A stretch of DNA of 64,000 bases from contig CAWKFA010000009.1 of assembly GCA_963848825.1 (NCBI GenBank), positions 806,001 through 870,000 on the forward strand, read 5' to 3'. Positions 1 to 8,700 of the stretch are shown here, one piece after another. Position numbers and translations under genes: made by a program. Every line of letters starts with the position of its first letter. The stretch's first letter is position 1. This DNA comes from CAVVSQ01 sp963848825 (GTDB lineage: Bacteria > Planctomycetota > Planctomycetia > Gemmatales > Gemmataceae). A model generated the notes under the pieces. That model searched no databases, was not told where the DNA came from, and saw only the letters and a program-made list of their open reading frames with translations.

Positions 1-292
1 GGCAGATGTAGGTATTGCAGCCGCAGCAAAAGGAGTTGTTGTTGTAAAGAAACGGATTGGCCAAATAGCTGCGGATGATTTCTTCGGGCATACCCGTCGC
101 TACGCCGCAAAGCGGATGAACATAACCTCGCGGAATACCGTCCAGCGATCCCTGATACCGATTGGTCGGCTGAACCGTGATGTGATCAGTCATCTGGCCA
201 TCGGCGAGTCTTTTTGTGTGCTTCAGCCGGTGTAGAAAGTAGAACAGCCGAAAGACGGGCTGGTGGCAAAAGGCACAGCGAACGTAAAGCAT
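1..292 (-). CDS. Cys-rich hypothetical protein, C-terminus beyond the window
   Basis: An open frame of 97 codons runs from an ATG at 292 off the left edge. It begins MLYVRCAFCHQPVFRLFY and contains a CxxC pair near the N-terminus (CAFC) and a dense Cys cluster later (FCCGC), which suggests metal binding or disulfides. The sequence GGGGAAC lies about 6 bases upstream of the ATG as a possible ribosome binding site. I recognise no family. The reading frame is uninterrupted, unlike its right-hand neighbours. Function unknown. Confidence 0.6.
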   Translation of the reverse strand, partial: MLYVRCAFCHQPVFRLFYFLHRLKHTKRLADGQMTDHITVQPTNRYQGSLDGIPRGYVHPLCGVATGMPEEIIRSYLANPFLYNNNSFCCGCNTYIC

Positions 293-405
293 GGTATGTT
301 CCCCGATCGGACGAATCTAAATGTCGGCGTCTAGGAGGACGCCGCCGCCTTTATTTAAGCGCAGCCTGTTTTTGGAAATCGTGCTCGGTCGGCATCGGAT
401 ACTCC

Positions 406-622
406 TCATAGCTCACTCGTTACTTGGACGGGCGTGGCACGTTTTCCTGGTGCCGTTCCCTTTGGTTCTCCAATGATAATTGAAGCAAATATAAATGCAG
501 CCATGGTGGCGAGCCATGCCGGATAAATCTCCTTAAAGGCTGATGGCCCCTGCTGCGTTATCGAGGAATGCCGAGTAAACGATACCGCCGAGTCCCTCTC
601 GTATCCCGTTTCGGATTAATCC
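406..622 (-). pseudogene. remnant of a small membrane protein
   Basis: Directly behind the stop codon of the HNH gene the minus strand reads LIRNGIREGLGGIVYSAFLD, then, after one base is skipped near 530, continues to a hydrophobic stretch (TMAAFIFASIIIG) and stops at 406. The helix and the coherent residue use across the indel suggest a real short membrane protein of about 65 residues. No start codon remains in frame, although AAGGAGG is present just upstream. No family recognised. The rest of the 293-622 interval holds a GGCGTC/GACGCC hairpin near 325-345 and nothing else I can name. Confidence 0.3.
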
Positions 623-1581
623 TTATTGTCGTCCTCCTTGGTGAACCACCATGTTCTTAAAATCCAAGAATGGAATGCAGCTGTTCATCATCCAAACAGT
701 TGGCTGTAGCCCAATTGCGAACAAACGAACCAGTTCGATCGTCGCTGTGAAGCGATTCTCATATTTCTTTGGGAGCTTTGGCAGCCCACCAAGGTGGCTT
801 ACCAAGATCCTGTCCAAATGCGGCCGAATGTCAGGCGGTAGAATGTCAGCTCGGAACACGCTTTCCGCTAGGGCTCGGTCACCTGCCAGAACTTCGTTAA
901 GTTGTTCCATTCGCACCCGTCTGAAAGACAAGTCCAAGCCCACGTCTCGCTTAGCAAACCACGCCTTAACTCTTGTAGGTCCGGTATCAACTTCCAAATT
1001 GTGGAGGGTTTGCTGGGTCAGCCAGAAACCCATTCTCTTCCATCAACAGGACAGTTGTGCCATCGGCGGCTCGCAAGTCTAAAGGAAAACAACAGGAGGC
1101 CACTTGCGTCTTTGGTAAAGCGTATAATCTTGTCATTGTTGACCATAAAGATATTGCTGGAACCACCGCAGTAAACCCCACCAAGACGCACGAAAATACC
1201 TCGCTTGGCCCATGGAAAATGTGCCTTTACGTCTTCCACCGATAACGCTATCTGCTTGAGTGCTCGCAATTCGCCTTTTGAGAATAATCCTCGATCAGCG
1301 GCGTCATGATGTTCACGGCAAAGGGCGATCATCCCGGCCTGGTCATGGTGCTGCCGTTCGTGCAAAGGCGGGTCGAAGTGATGCCAAGTCAAAAAAGGCT
1401 TGCGGCATTCGGAGATAGGGCAACCAAACCTACTTCTGCTCGCAAGATTCGCCGGACTTCCGCAGGTGGAGTTTATTAAGCATGGTTCAATCTCGTATCC
1501 GAAGCAGTGAAGGAATCGAACATTGGCGATTTCACTATCCAGAACCAATATCACAGCCGCTGCCTTGTCGAATGTCCTCAA
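623..1581 (-). pseudogene. HNH endonuclease-like gene, frameshifted
   Basis: The first frame (1018-1581) contains the zinc-binding HNH signature: CPISECRKP, then TWHHFDPP, then CREHHDAADRG. The CxxxxC pair and the two His-containing segments match the beta-beta-alpha metal finger of HNH nucleases. The reading continues in a second frame around 1060-1010 (ADGTTVLLMEENGF) and a third to the stop at 623 (AWFAKRDVGLDLSFRRVRM), so at least two indels break the gene. The extreme N-terminus is doubtful: a start near 1484 with one more indel is as likely as the ATG at 1581. HNH proteins of this kind are often orphan or restriction-associated nucleases; the specificity cannot be told. It lies in a row of similarly damaged nuclease genes on the same strand. 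Confidence 0.6.
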
Positions 1582-1965
1582 TCATTCTATGCGGAAAGGT
1601 GGTATACCATGAAACAGCAGGACCTCGACTTACAGCCATTTTTTTGAGACGACGGGCAAGCGCGGAAGAAGGTATACTGATGCGAGTCGAAAGTGAAGCG
1701 TCCTGTGCGAATCGTTACATGGAAACAAGGAATTGACTGCGAAGCAATCCGGTGCCATTTTGGCTGTCCTCCTAGTCTAGGCGAGCTTGAATATCATCGC
1801 CAGGTTCGTTTTTTTTGCCATTGCGTAGGCGCTTGAAGTCCCGAGCCAAGGCAATTTGCCCGAGACCTGGCTGATTCCGCGAGCAAGCACACAAGCCGGT
1901 GTTCCAGACATTCCTGGCGAAAAACCAAGCGAAGTACGTCGGGGCTTATCAACTTAAAGTACTCG
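1582..1965. other. intergenic, no gene supported
   Basis: I find no convincing coding sequence here. A plus-strand ATG at 1609, preceded by AAAGG, would encode only 12 residues, or 28 if one T of a T-run were removed. Nothing else stands out. Confidence 0.5.
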
Positions 1966-2830
1966 CTACTGCAAAGCCTTTGTTATCGCTAAGATTTCGG
2001 CAATTAGCGACCCGGCTGCAAGATTATCGAGGGAAACGCCAAATGCTTCGTCTACGAATTTCTTGGTTTTAGGTTGATGAGCGAGAGAAGCGACGACTCG
2101 CTGTGGCGTATACAGGCCGGCATTGCTTAGAAACATGGCGTTCGTCGCGGGTGACAGTTTCCTGCCAACTGACGCCGACCAGGTATTGGGCGTATTCCGG
2201 GTCGTCTGCATTTTTGAAAAGCCCAGGTTGTTTTAGCGCGATACTTTGGAGCGATTTCCCGTTGAAACGGAACTGTTTCACCCGCACGGCTCGACGATTC
2301 ACGATGCCCACGCCACCGAAACCGTAGCTTTTCAGATATGCTACCACCACATTCCCGGGATTGAACTTGTCTGAGCTTGCTCACTCCAATTGCGCACGCC
2401 GCATGCCGCCAGAAAGCCGAATTGACGGCAATCGTGCCAGAAGCGATCGGGGCCTTACGAAACATTCACGTCAGTAAATATCCGTTGAAGAAATCAAAGT
2501 CAGGCAGCTTAACGTGCATGCTATGCTCTGGACGAAATGTGTTGAGTAATGGCCTTGAGCCAGGTTTCAAGGTCAGTGCCCCCTGTTTCCAAAGAAGCGT
2601 CGTCTCAAGCAATAAGGCTTCCGCTACGCTGAGTCCCTTCGCGATTAAACGAATGTTAGGTTCCTCGTCCCCTTTTTCGAATCGCCTTTATGCACCATGC
2701 CTTTTCTGAATCGCCGCCATCCTCCAGATGCGCATCCTTTCGACTTCCGCAACCCTTGCCGAAATAGAACTCTTTCGTAGTTTCTCGGGTCAATGTACAC
2801 ATAAACGTAATAATCCGATCGGCTTTCCAT
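1966..2830 (-). pseudogene. GIY-YIG nuclease (LEM-3-like) fused to a PUA/EVE-like domain, frameshifted
   Basis: Stitching three to five frames gives a protein of about 285 residues. It starts MESRSDYYVYVYIDPRN and continues FYFGKGCGSRKDAHL, the GIY-YIG core of the LEM-3-like subgroup, followed by PNIRLIAKGLSVAEALLLE, the helix carrying the conserved Glu. After FDFFNGYLLT (stop in this frame at 2466) it continues RFWHDCRQFGFLAACG, then NPGNVVVAYLKSYGFGG and VGIVNRRAVRVKQF, a pattern typical of PUA/EVE-like folds, and ends with TPQRVVASLAHQPKTK. I recall bacterial proteins with the same two-part order, so I treat it as one gene. Indels are seen near 2785, 2660, 2465, 2370 and 2150. It is probably a modified-base-sensing nuclease related to defence; that role is inference. 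The spacer 2831-3033 holds nothing recognisable. Confidence 0.6.
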
Positions 2831-3033
2831 AGTCGGTCCTTAGACGTTCGAGTCGCCCTATCTTGCAGCATTGCAAATTTGCCGCCCACCTGGCCGTGAA
2901 TCTCCGGTCGCTTCGCCTTCTCGCGACGGGAAACTGTGGTCGTGCCGACTGAAGCCTTCAGCGTACACTAACGTGATACACGAGGCTGTATGCCGGAGCG
3001 ACGCGAGTCCTCAGCCGTGATGCGGAAACCTCT

Positions 3034-3912
3034 TTAGGTCAATTCATCGTATGCACGTTTCAAAAAACTTGTCAGGAAAACCTCGTGCTTTTTCACATCT
3101 CCTTTAGCCAGATTGATGCGATATCTTCCCCATCGGGAATCGTAATCCATCAAATCAAGGCCCTCGCCGTCTAGAAGTGCCTGTGTTTCGTCGGCTCGCG
3201 GGAGTACGCAGTTCGACTCGAATCCAATCTTTTTTCGGGCGGAAAACCACGAAATTGCTCGGTTGGCCATCCCTGGCGAGCCCGATGTAAAATTTATTGT
3301 ACTTCATCTCCAGGCCTGGATTGATTTTCTTTATGATTTCCAAAAGTTCATCGGCCATCGCCAAGGTATTCTTGCTTCCGCGTTTCTCCCAATAGGCTCG
3401 GTCCGTAACTTCCTGTACTTCCTCATCCTATGTCCACCAACCCCAGACGTACTTCCCCGAGGACGGTTGAACAGAATCAAAGAAACCTGTTCGCCGAGTT
3501 TCACCGCGTTCATCTGTATGGCAACAAGGGGTATCGAGCCGTTGAATAGGGCAATAACGTTCAGGAATCGAGTAGTGATGTCTTCAGCGAACAATGACAG
3601 CGGTGTGGTCGTATTGAGGGTAGCGTTTCCGTTCGATGTCCCAATACTCGATGGTGCGAATGATATGGGCTTCGTCACTTTTACCGAGTTGAACCTCCAC
3701 TTCGTAACGCTTACTCGCGTCTGGGTCCTGCAAGAGCAGGTCCAATCGTCCCTGCGCGTGGCTGTATTCGTTCCTTATCCTTTAAGACAAGATCTCCAAG
3801 ACCCAAAAGCGATGGATCCTCAGCGATGCGGTCCTGCACCCATCGTTCATGAAGCTTCAGGATGGTCCTTCAGCCAGATTTTCTCCGGCTTGATATAAGT
3901 CAGCGTTCCCAT
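3034..3912 (-). pseudogene. PD-(D/E)XK / DUF91-like nuclease family protein, frameshifted
   Basis: The gene starts with ATG at 3912 (MGTLTYIKPEKIWLKDHPE) and can be followed through about six frame changes: HERWVQDRIAEDPSLLGLGD, then RLDLLLQDPDASKRYEVEVQ, YWDIERKRYPQYDHTAVIV, AEDITTRFLNVIALFNG, MADELLEIIKKINPGLEM and finally LDLMDYDSRWGRYRINLAK to the stop at 3034. The D-L-L-L then Y-E-V-E-V-Q spacing matches the (D/E)xK core strand of PD-(D/E)XK nucleases, where Q commonly follows the acidic residue. Length is about 293 residues. Indels sit near 3855, 3745, 3595, 3450, 3365 and 3200. Such proteins usually occur as orphan nucleases; no partner genes are seen. Confidence 0.55.
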
Positions 3913-4010
3913 GCGGTTACCTCGATAAAGAGTTCCGCCATTTTAGTGACGCGGTTCAGGGCGGGCCAGCGTGACGCGACCGTTCATCGGCCGATTGCGG
4001 TGTAAATCGC

Positions 4011-4095
4011 ATCCTTCTGGACGTAACGGAGCGATTGCGTCCGCTTTAAAGTAGTCGTCCGGGTATTTGGAAGCGGACAAAACGACCCATGTTTA
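4011..4095. repeat. dispersed repeat copy 1 (partner at 5666-5751)
   Basis: About 85 bases beginning ATCCTTCTGGACG and ending GGACAAAACGACCCATG recur with roughly 80 percent identity at 5666-5751. Both copies lie 100-150 bases upstream of a minus-strand gene (3912 and 5602) and contain short GGAC/GTCC inverted repeats. Confidence 0.6.
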
Positions 4096-4108
4096 TTCTC
4101 CGCCTTTC

Positions 4109-4532
4109 TCAAGAAGTTTGGCCTGTTTGATTGAGCCACCACCGAGCCGCTACGGACCTCCCTGCCGATTCGACCAAGCCAAACGTCTTGAGAAGTTGAA
4201 GGTCCTCCCGAAGAGTTCGTGGAGCAGGAGGTTCGAGCAGTTTTGCCAGAAGCTCCCGAACACGCTACCCCTTCCCATCACTGAGAATCAACAGATTTGC
4301 CGCTGACGCTCCGTCAAGTCATGGCTCACTCGCAGCGGCGGGTTATACTGGCTGAGGCGAAACCGTAACACGACATTGCCCGTCTGCTCCTCCAACTCCA
4401 GCTCTGGTTGCCCATCGACCCAAGCGGCAATTTCGGCTTTGGTAGGAGGGGGGCGATCGGGATTTTCAAAATAAGGAAATCCGGCCCGAGTTGGGAAACC
4501 GGCAAAACGTGGCCGTTGACGGTCAATTGCAT
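4109..4532 (-). pseudogene. C-terminal part of an AlbA_2-type ATP-binding protein joined to a repeat-borne N-terminus
   Basis: From ATG 4532 the frame reads MQLTVNGHVLPVSQLGPD, a short N-terminal module also found at 18305. After one indel near 4470 it continues KAEIAAWVDGQPELELEEQ, then NVVLRFRLSQYNPPLRV and SHDLTERQRQI, and after a second indel near 4290 RVRELLAKLLEPPAPRE and LKTFGLVESAGRS to a stop at 4109. The second part matches the end of AlbA_2/HATPase_c_4-type proteins (glutamate-rich strand, VVRFR, then a winged helix after DLTERQR). The ATP-binding and AlbA domains that should precede it are missing, so this is a truncated gene whose 5-prime end appears to have been replaced by the repeat cassette. 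Confidence 0.45.
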
Positions 4533-4650
4533 TCGAAAGTCCGCGGAGTGGTTGGGGTTTTTAGAATGGTTGGTGCACATGGGTGGGACTGAATTTAGCT
4601 ACAGGCCTTTCTCACCGGCCGCGCGAGTCGGCCGGGGTCGTGGAGTGGGT
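4453..4650. repeat. repeat cassette copy 1 (partner at 18228-18420)
   Basis: About 200 bases are closely similar to 18228-18420. The copy covers the start of the short MQL..GHVLPVSQLGPDFLIL reading frame (minus strand), its upstream region, and one unit of the GC-rich sequence CTTTCTCACCGGCCG..CGGCCGGGGTCGTGGAG. At the second locus that GC-rich unit is repeated four times in tandem. Confidence 0.7.
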
Positions 4651-4675
4651 CCATTCTTTGGATTTCCAACACCGT

Positions 4676-5602
4676 TCAGGTTTCCTCAGTCGCTGCATTG
4701 TGACCCAGGGATCGCTTCCGCAGCCAGAGCCAAAAGGCCAGGGTCAGGCTGGAGACAATCATTGCGGCGATCAGTACGGCCACCGGCGTTGTTCTTGATC
4801 CCAAGGGTCGCGTTTCGGCTTTTTGGGCGCTGGCGAGGGCCTTGTCAAGTAGTTGTCCAGAGCGAACCTGGAAATCGACAATCCGGACATCCACGTGTGT
4901 CGCCGCATCAGAAGTCTCCGCGGTTACCTGGGCCCATGCCAAGTCTGTTGATGGCATTTGGACTTTATGCAGCTCACGAAAGTCGGCATCGGCCTCCTCT
5001 TTGACGAGATAGCTGACGACATCGCCTCGGGCACCCAGCCGAAGCTGGCCGGCGAGGGCCTGGGTAGGAATTGTTTCGGTCTTGAACTGCCGCTTTCCTT
5101 GTTCATCGGTGGTGATTCTCGTGCAGCGATAGCAGGGACCCTCGGCGCGATTAAAGCGGGAGAGCATGGCGGCTACTTGTGGATTGGCCGTCCTCAAGTA
5201 AAGAAACACACCCGCCTGACCGTCCTTCGTCCCCTTGGGGGGTGTGTCGAGGCGCAGTAAATCGTATGATGCGGTGATTTCCAGATCACCGCCGATGGGA
5301 AACATGGTTTTGACCCCGGTAGCCGTGGGCGTGAAGTTATTCCCCGGCAGGCTGATGCGCAATCCTTCCGGCTCTTCATGTATCTGCTCGATAGCGCCGG
5401 TGAATTTGAGGGACTGGAAGTCAATTACCTTGCCCCGGAAGTCTTGGTGAAACACTACCTCCTGAGTGGCGTTTTGTTGGCCATAAAGTGACGGCGCTCC
5501 CGCCCATAACCCCGCGCTAACTGCGAGAGGATAATCCCTCGCCGCCACACTGCTAACAGCACTCGAGGTTGCATCATCATCAATTCCTCCGCCAGCGATC
5601 AA
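4676..5602 (-). CDS. DUF1583-like planctomycete membrane-anchored protein
   Basis: This is a 308-residue uninterrupted frame. Residues about 50-250 follow the DUF1583 pattern known from planctomycetes: VVFHQDFRGK, EPEGLRISLPG, MFPIGGDLEITASYDLL, AGQLRLGARGD, FRELHKVQMP and VDVRIVDFQVRSG, a jelly-roll-like beta domain of unknown role. Residues about 275-298 form one transmembrane helix (VAVLIAAMIVSSLTLAFWLW) followed by RKR, so the domain should face the periplasm. The N-terminus lacks a clean signal peptide; an ATG-rich alternative frame near 5580 suggests the true start lies across an indel. It lies downstream of the giant surface protein on the same strand, 145 bases apart. Confidence 0.65.
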   Translation of the reverse strand: MIAGGGIDDDATSSAVSSVAARDYPLAVSAGLWAGAPSLYGQQNATQEVVFHQDFRGKVIDFQSLKFTGAIEQIHEEPEGLRISLPGNNFTPTATGVKTMFPIGGDLEITASYDLLRLDTPPKGTKDGQAGVFLYLRTANPQVAAMLSRFNRAEGPCYRCTRITTDEQGKRQFKTETIPTQALAGQLRLGARGDVVSYLVKEEADADFRELHKVQMPSTDLAWAQVTAETSDAATHVDVRIVDFQVRSGQLLDKALASAQKAETRPLGSRTTPVAVLIAAMIVSSLTLAFWLWLRKRSLGHNAATEET

Positions 5603-5665
5603 GGTAACCGCCTTCCGGTCGGCGACACCGACGCGCGGTTTCTGAGTAGTCTACTGTTGATCGAC

Positions 5666-5751
5666 AATCCTTCTGGACGCGACGGAGCACTGCGTCCGCT
5701 TTGATGCAGTCGTGCGGGCCTTTCGAGGCGGACAAAACGACCCATGCTTAC
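5666..5751. repeat. dispersed repeat copy 2 (partner at 4011-4095)
   Basis: This copy begins AATCCTTCTGGACG and ends GGACAAAACGACCCATG. It overlaps the stop codon of the giant surface gene at 5748 and precedes the DUF1583-like gene. It includes the inverted pair GGACGC/GCGTCC. Confidence 0.6.
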
Positions 5752-8700
5752 AAGTCAGCTAATTCGGCTTGATCCGCCACGGCGACATTCGATACATCCT
5801 GTTGATTTGCCGCCTGGTGGGCCGGCTTTTTGGCCATCGGCTCGGGCTCGGATCCGACTGCCTGAGTTTGGCTTGAAGATTCCAGCCAATCCAACCCGGG
5901 AACCACGTCCCAAAGCAAGCCACTGACAGGCCGATCCTCCGGCACGCAGTCGTTCCGCGTATCGGCATTACGAGCCAGGGCCTGAAAAACCTGTTCCGTC
6001 ATCATTCGTGCTGGGCTATTCCAATAGAGCAGGGTGTTGAGCACCGGCAGGTTGCCGATCTGGAATGTCTGGCTCCCAGCTGCGGCCATGTTCGTTGGCA
6101 AACCCAATGAACCCTCAGCCACAACGCCTGGTGAAAAAATGTGGGTGTTTCTCCCGCCAATCGAAATGTTCTTCACGATGGCATCGGGCGCGACGTCTTC
6201 GGAGCCGACTATGTGAGATGTCGTCTCTGCCGATTGCTGTGGATAGTCTTGAACCAATGCATCGACCGCTACCTGGCGGCTGGTTGGGCGTGTCACGTCC
6301 GTGCTTTCTGGGCTGGCGGAAGTGGCGGCGGCAACAATGTCGAAATCGGTCGGCAACAGCACCTGATCCACGCCAGGGCTAAGGATCAGACCGCCCAAGG
6401 AATCAGCCAAGACGGTGCCGAACCACTGGCCATTCGGGGCCGCCGCGTTCACAAGGTGCACGCCTGAAGCCGGGACCCTCGCACCGGTTGAACGTGGAAG
6501 GTGATATTCACCAGGCTGCCCGCCTGTGTGGTGCTGATTGGCGTGGCACTGTAAAGCTGAATGCCGATTTGGCCGGTCGCTTGATCCACCACGGATGATA
6601 GTTGCCAACCGGTGCCCTGGCTGGGAAGCGAACCCAGCGTGATGTCCGCGGGCGACACGGTCAGCATGGCGGGATCATAGGTCAGTGCCAGGGTCGCTTC
6701 GGTCAAACCGGTACTGCCGTCCGGATGCGGATGGTCGATCATCACGGCTAAGTCAACAACAGAGGGTGAATCGGCGGGCGTAGGCTCGGCAATTACCAAG
6801 CTCAACGTCGGATCGGCCGCATTCGGCGAATGAATGCTATTCGGATTCACGTAATTCGGATTGCTCGGGCCAACTGTGTGGGCGGTGCGGAATTTGTGCA
6901 GGTTGAAGCTGGGCCACAAAAGCGTCGATGGTGCTCACATCGCCGGCATCCACGGAAAAATCACCGGCGACGTCGCCGATGAGCACCGGATCAAGTTGCG
7001 CATAGGCACTGAAGCCAGTGGCCGCTCCCGTCGCGACGCTGTTGGCGGTCAATTTATCCAGGCCGTTGATGACCTTGTCGCCATTAACGTCGCCAAAGTA
7101 GGCATTGACGTGAACGCCGTTAGCGGCAATCGCAGCCGGTGACGCCGCCCTGGTTAATGACGATGCTGCCAAACTGAAGTTGTTCCTTGACCTGGTACAG
7201 CCCAAGGCCGCAGCTGGCACGTCGGATGGGACCACGGCTTCGATATCGCCCAGGACGAGCGGGCTCGATGGCGTGGCGGAAAGCGAGTTTACGTCGGTGT
7301 AGTGGAAGGTGGCCACGCCGCCGGTGTTGGAAACCAGCGTCAAAGCCGCCGCCGGATCAGTGGCATCGCTTGTGGCGCCAGACAGCGTGCCGGTGATGTT
7401 GAGCAGCGACGGATTATAGGTGAGGGAAAAAGTTACGTCGGTGACATTGGCGGCGTTGTAGAGCGTGAGGGGAATGCCGGAAGCGCTGTTGTTCGGTACC
7501 ACAATCGGCGTATTGCTGTCGGGGCCGCGGGCAAAATCGGGGATGCCAAGCACCGGCGTGGCGTTGGCCTGATAATGCGTCGCGAAGGTGGTCACGAAGT
7601 TGGCGTGCCCGCCGTTGTTAGCACCGTCCAGGCCGGCTCCAAGGGAATCAAGGAAACCGATGTTGCTCGACCCACTTACCAAGCTTACTGTGTAGGTTCC
7701 ATCAGGAAGCACGACTGAATCGTTGCCCGAGTGCAGGCTGTTGAGCAACACCAGATAATTCGCGGTTGCTTTGAAGGTGATGCTCTGGCTGGCCTGATCG
7801 ATCAATAGCGTGCCATGTATCGCGCCGATTCCGCGCCGGTCATGACAACGTCGTCCACTGCGTTTGGACTTGCCCCGTAAAGTGCCAGGTCCGCCGGCAG
7901 GAATGGCTTGTTGAAAGTGGCGATAAAGCCATCGGCTGTCGGCGTCAAAGACGTGACCAATAAACCGCGCGTGACAATATTCCCGCTGGAGCCGGTGACG
8001 AGGGGGTTTGTCAACGCTGTATCGGTTGCGGTGATTGTCTGGTTGCCGGCGGTATTCAGCGTGACGCTGAACGTATGCGACCCATTATCCCGGCCAGATC
8101 CGGTCATGAAGGTGTAATTGTTACCCAGGAAAGCGGCGCCATCAGTACTGGTCAGTTTGACCGTCCCGTTGTAACTCGTGTCAATATTGCCGTAATGGTC
8201 AAAGGCCGTCACGGTGACACCTATCGGCGTCCCCGTCGTGGCGGCGGCGCTGGCGGAAACCGTAAAAGAAGTCGTAAACGCCGGAATAACTGTGAAAGCT
8301 GTGCTCGTGCCGGAATAAGGACCAGCCGAGACTGTGAGGGCGTAGGTCCCCACAGTCTTAAGGTTCCCCAGGTAGTAACCAAAACCGCTTCCATTCAGCG
8401 TTCCAGGCATCGGGAAGTTGCCCTGCGGATCGGATGCGCCGAGGTAATCGCGATGGTGCTAGGTCCGCTGTAGTTGCTGATCGGATTACCTGACGTATCG
8501 ACCGCCTGCACGATGAAGAGGAAATTCTGGCCGGCAACTATGGTGTTGCCGCCAAGGACCGTGACAGCAAGATTGGCGGAAATCACACCTGTCCTGTCAA
8601 CCACCTTCGTTATGGTGTAGTTGTTGCCGCCGTTACCGTCATTGACAATGTAGGCGCTGACCAACAGCATCTTGCTCGTACCTGTGGAGGCGTCGGCATA

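Noticed and set aside
1609..1696. very short plus-strand reading frame starting MKQQDLDLQPFF
   Set aside because: It has a ribosome binding site but ends after 12 residues, or 28 if an indel in a T-run is assumed. There is too little to support a gene.
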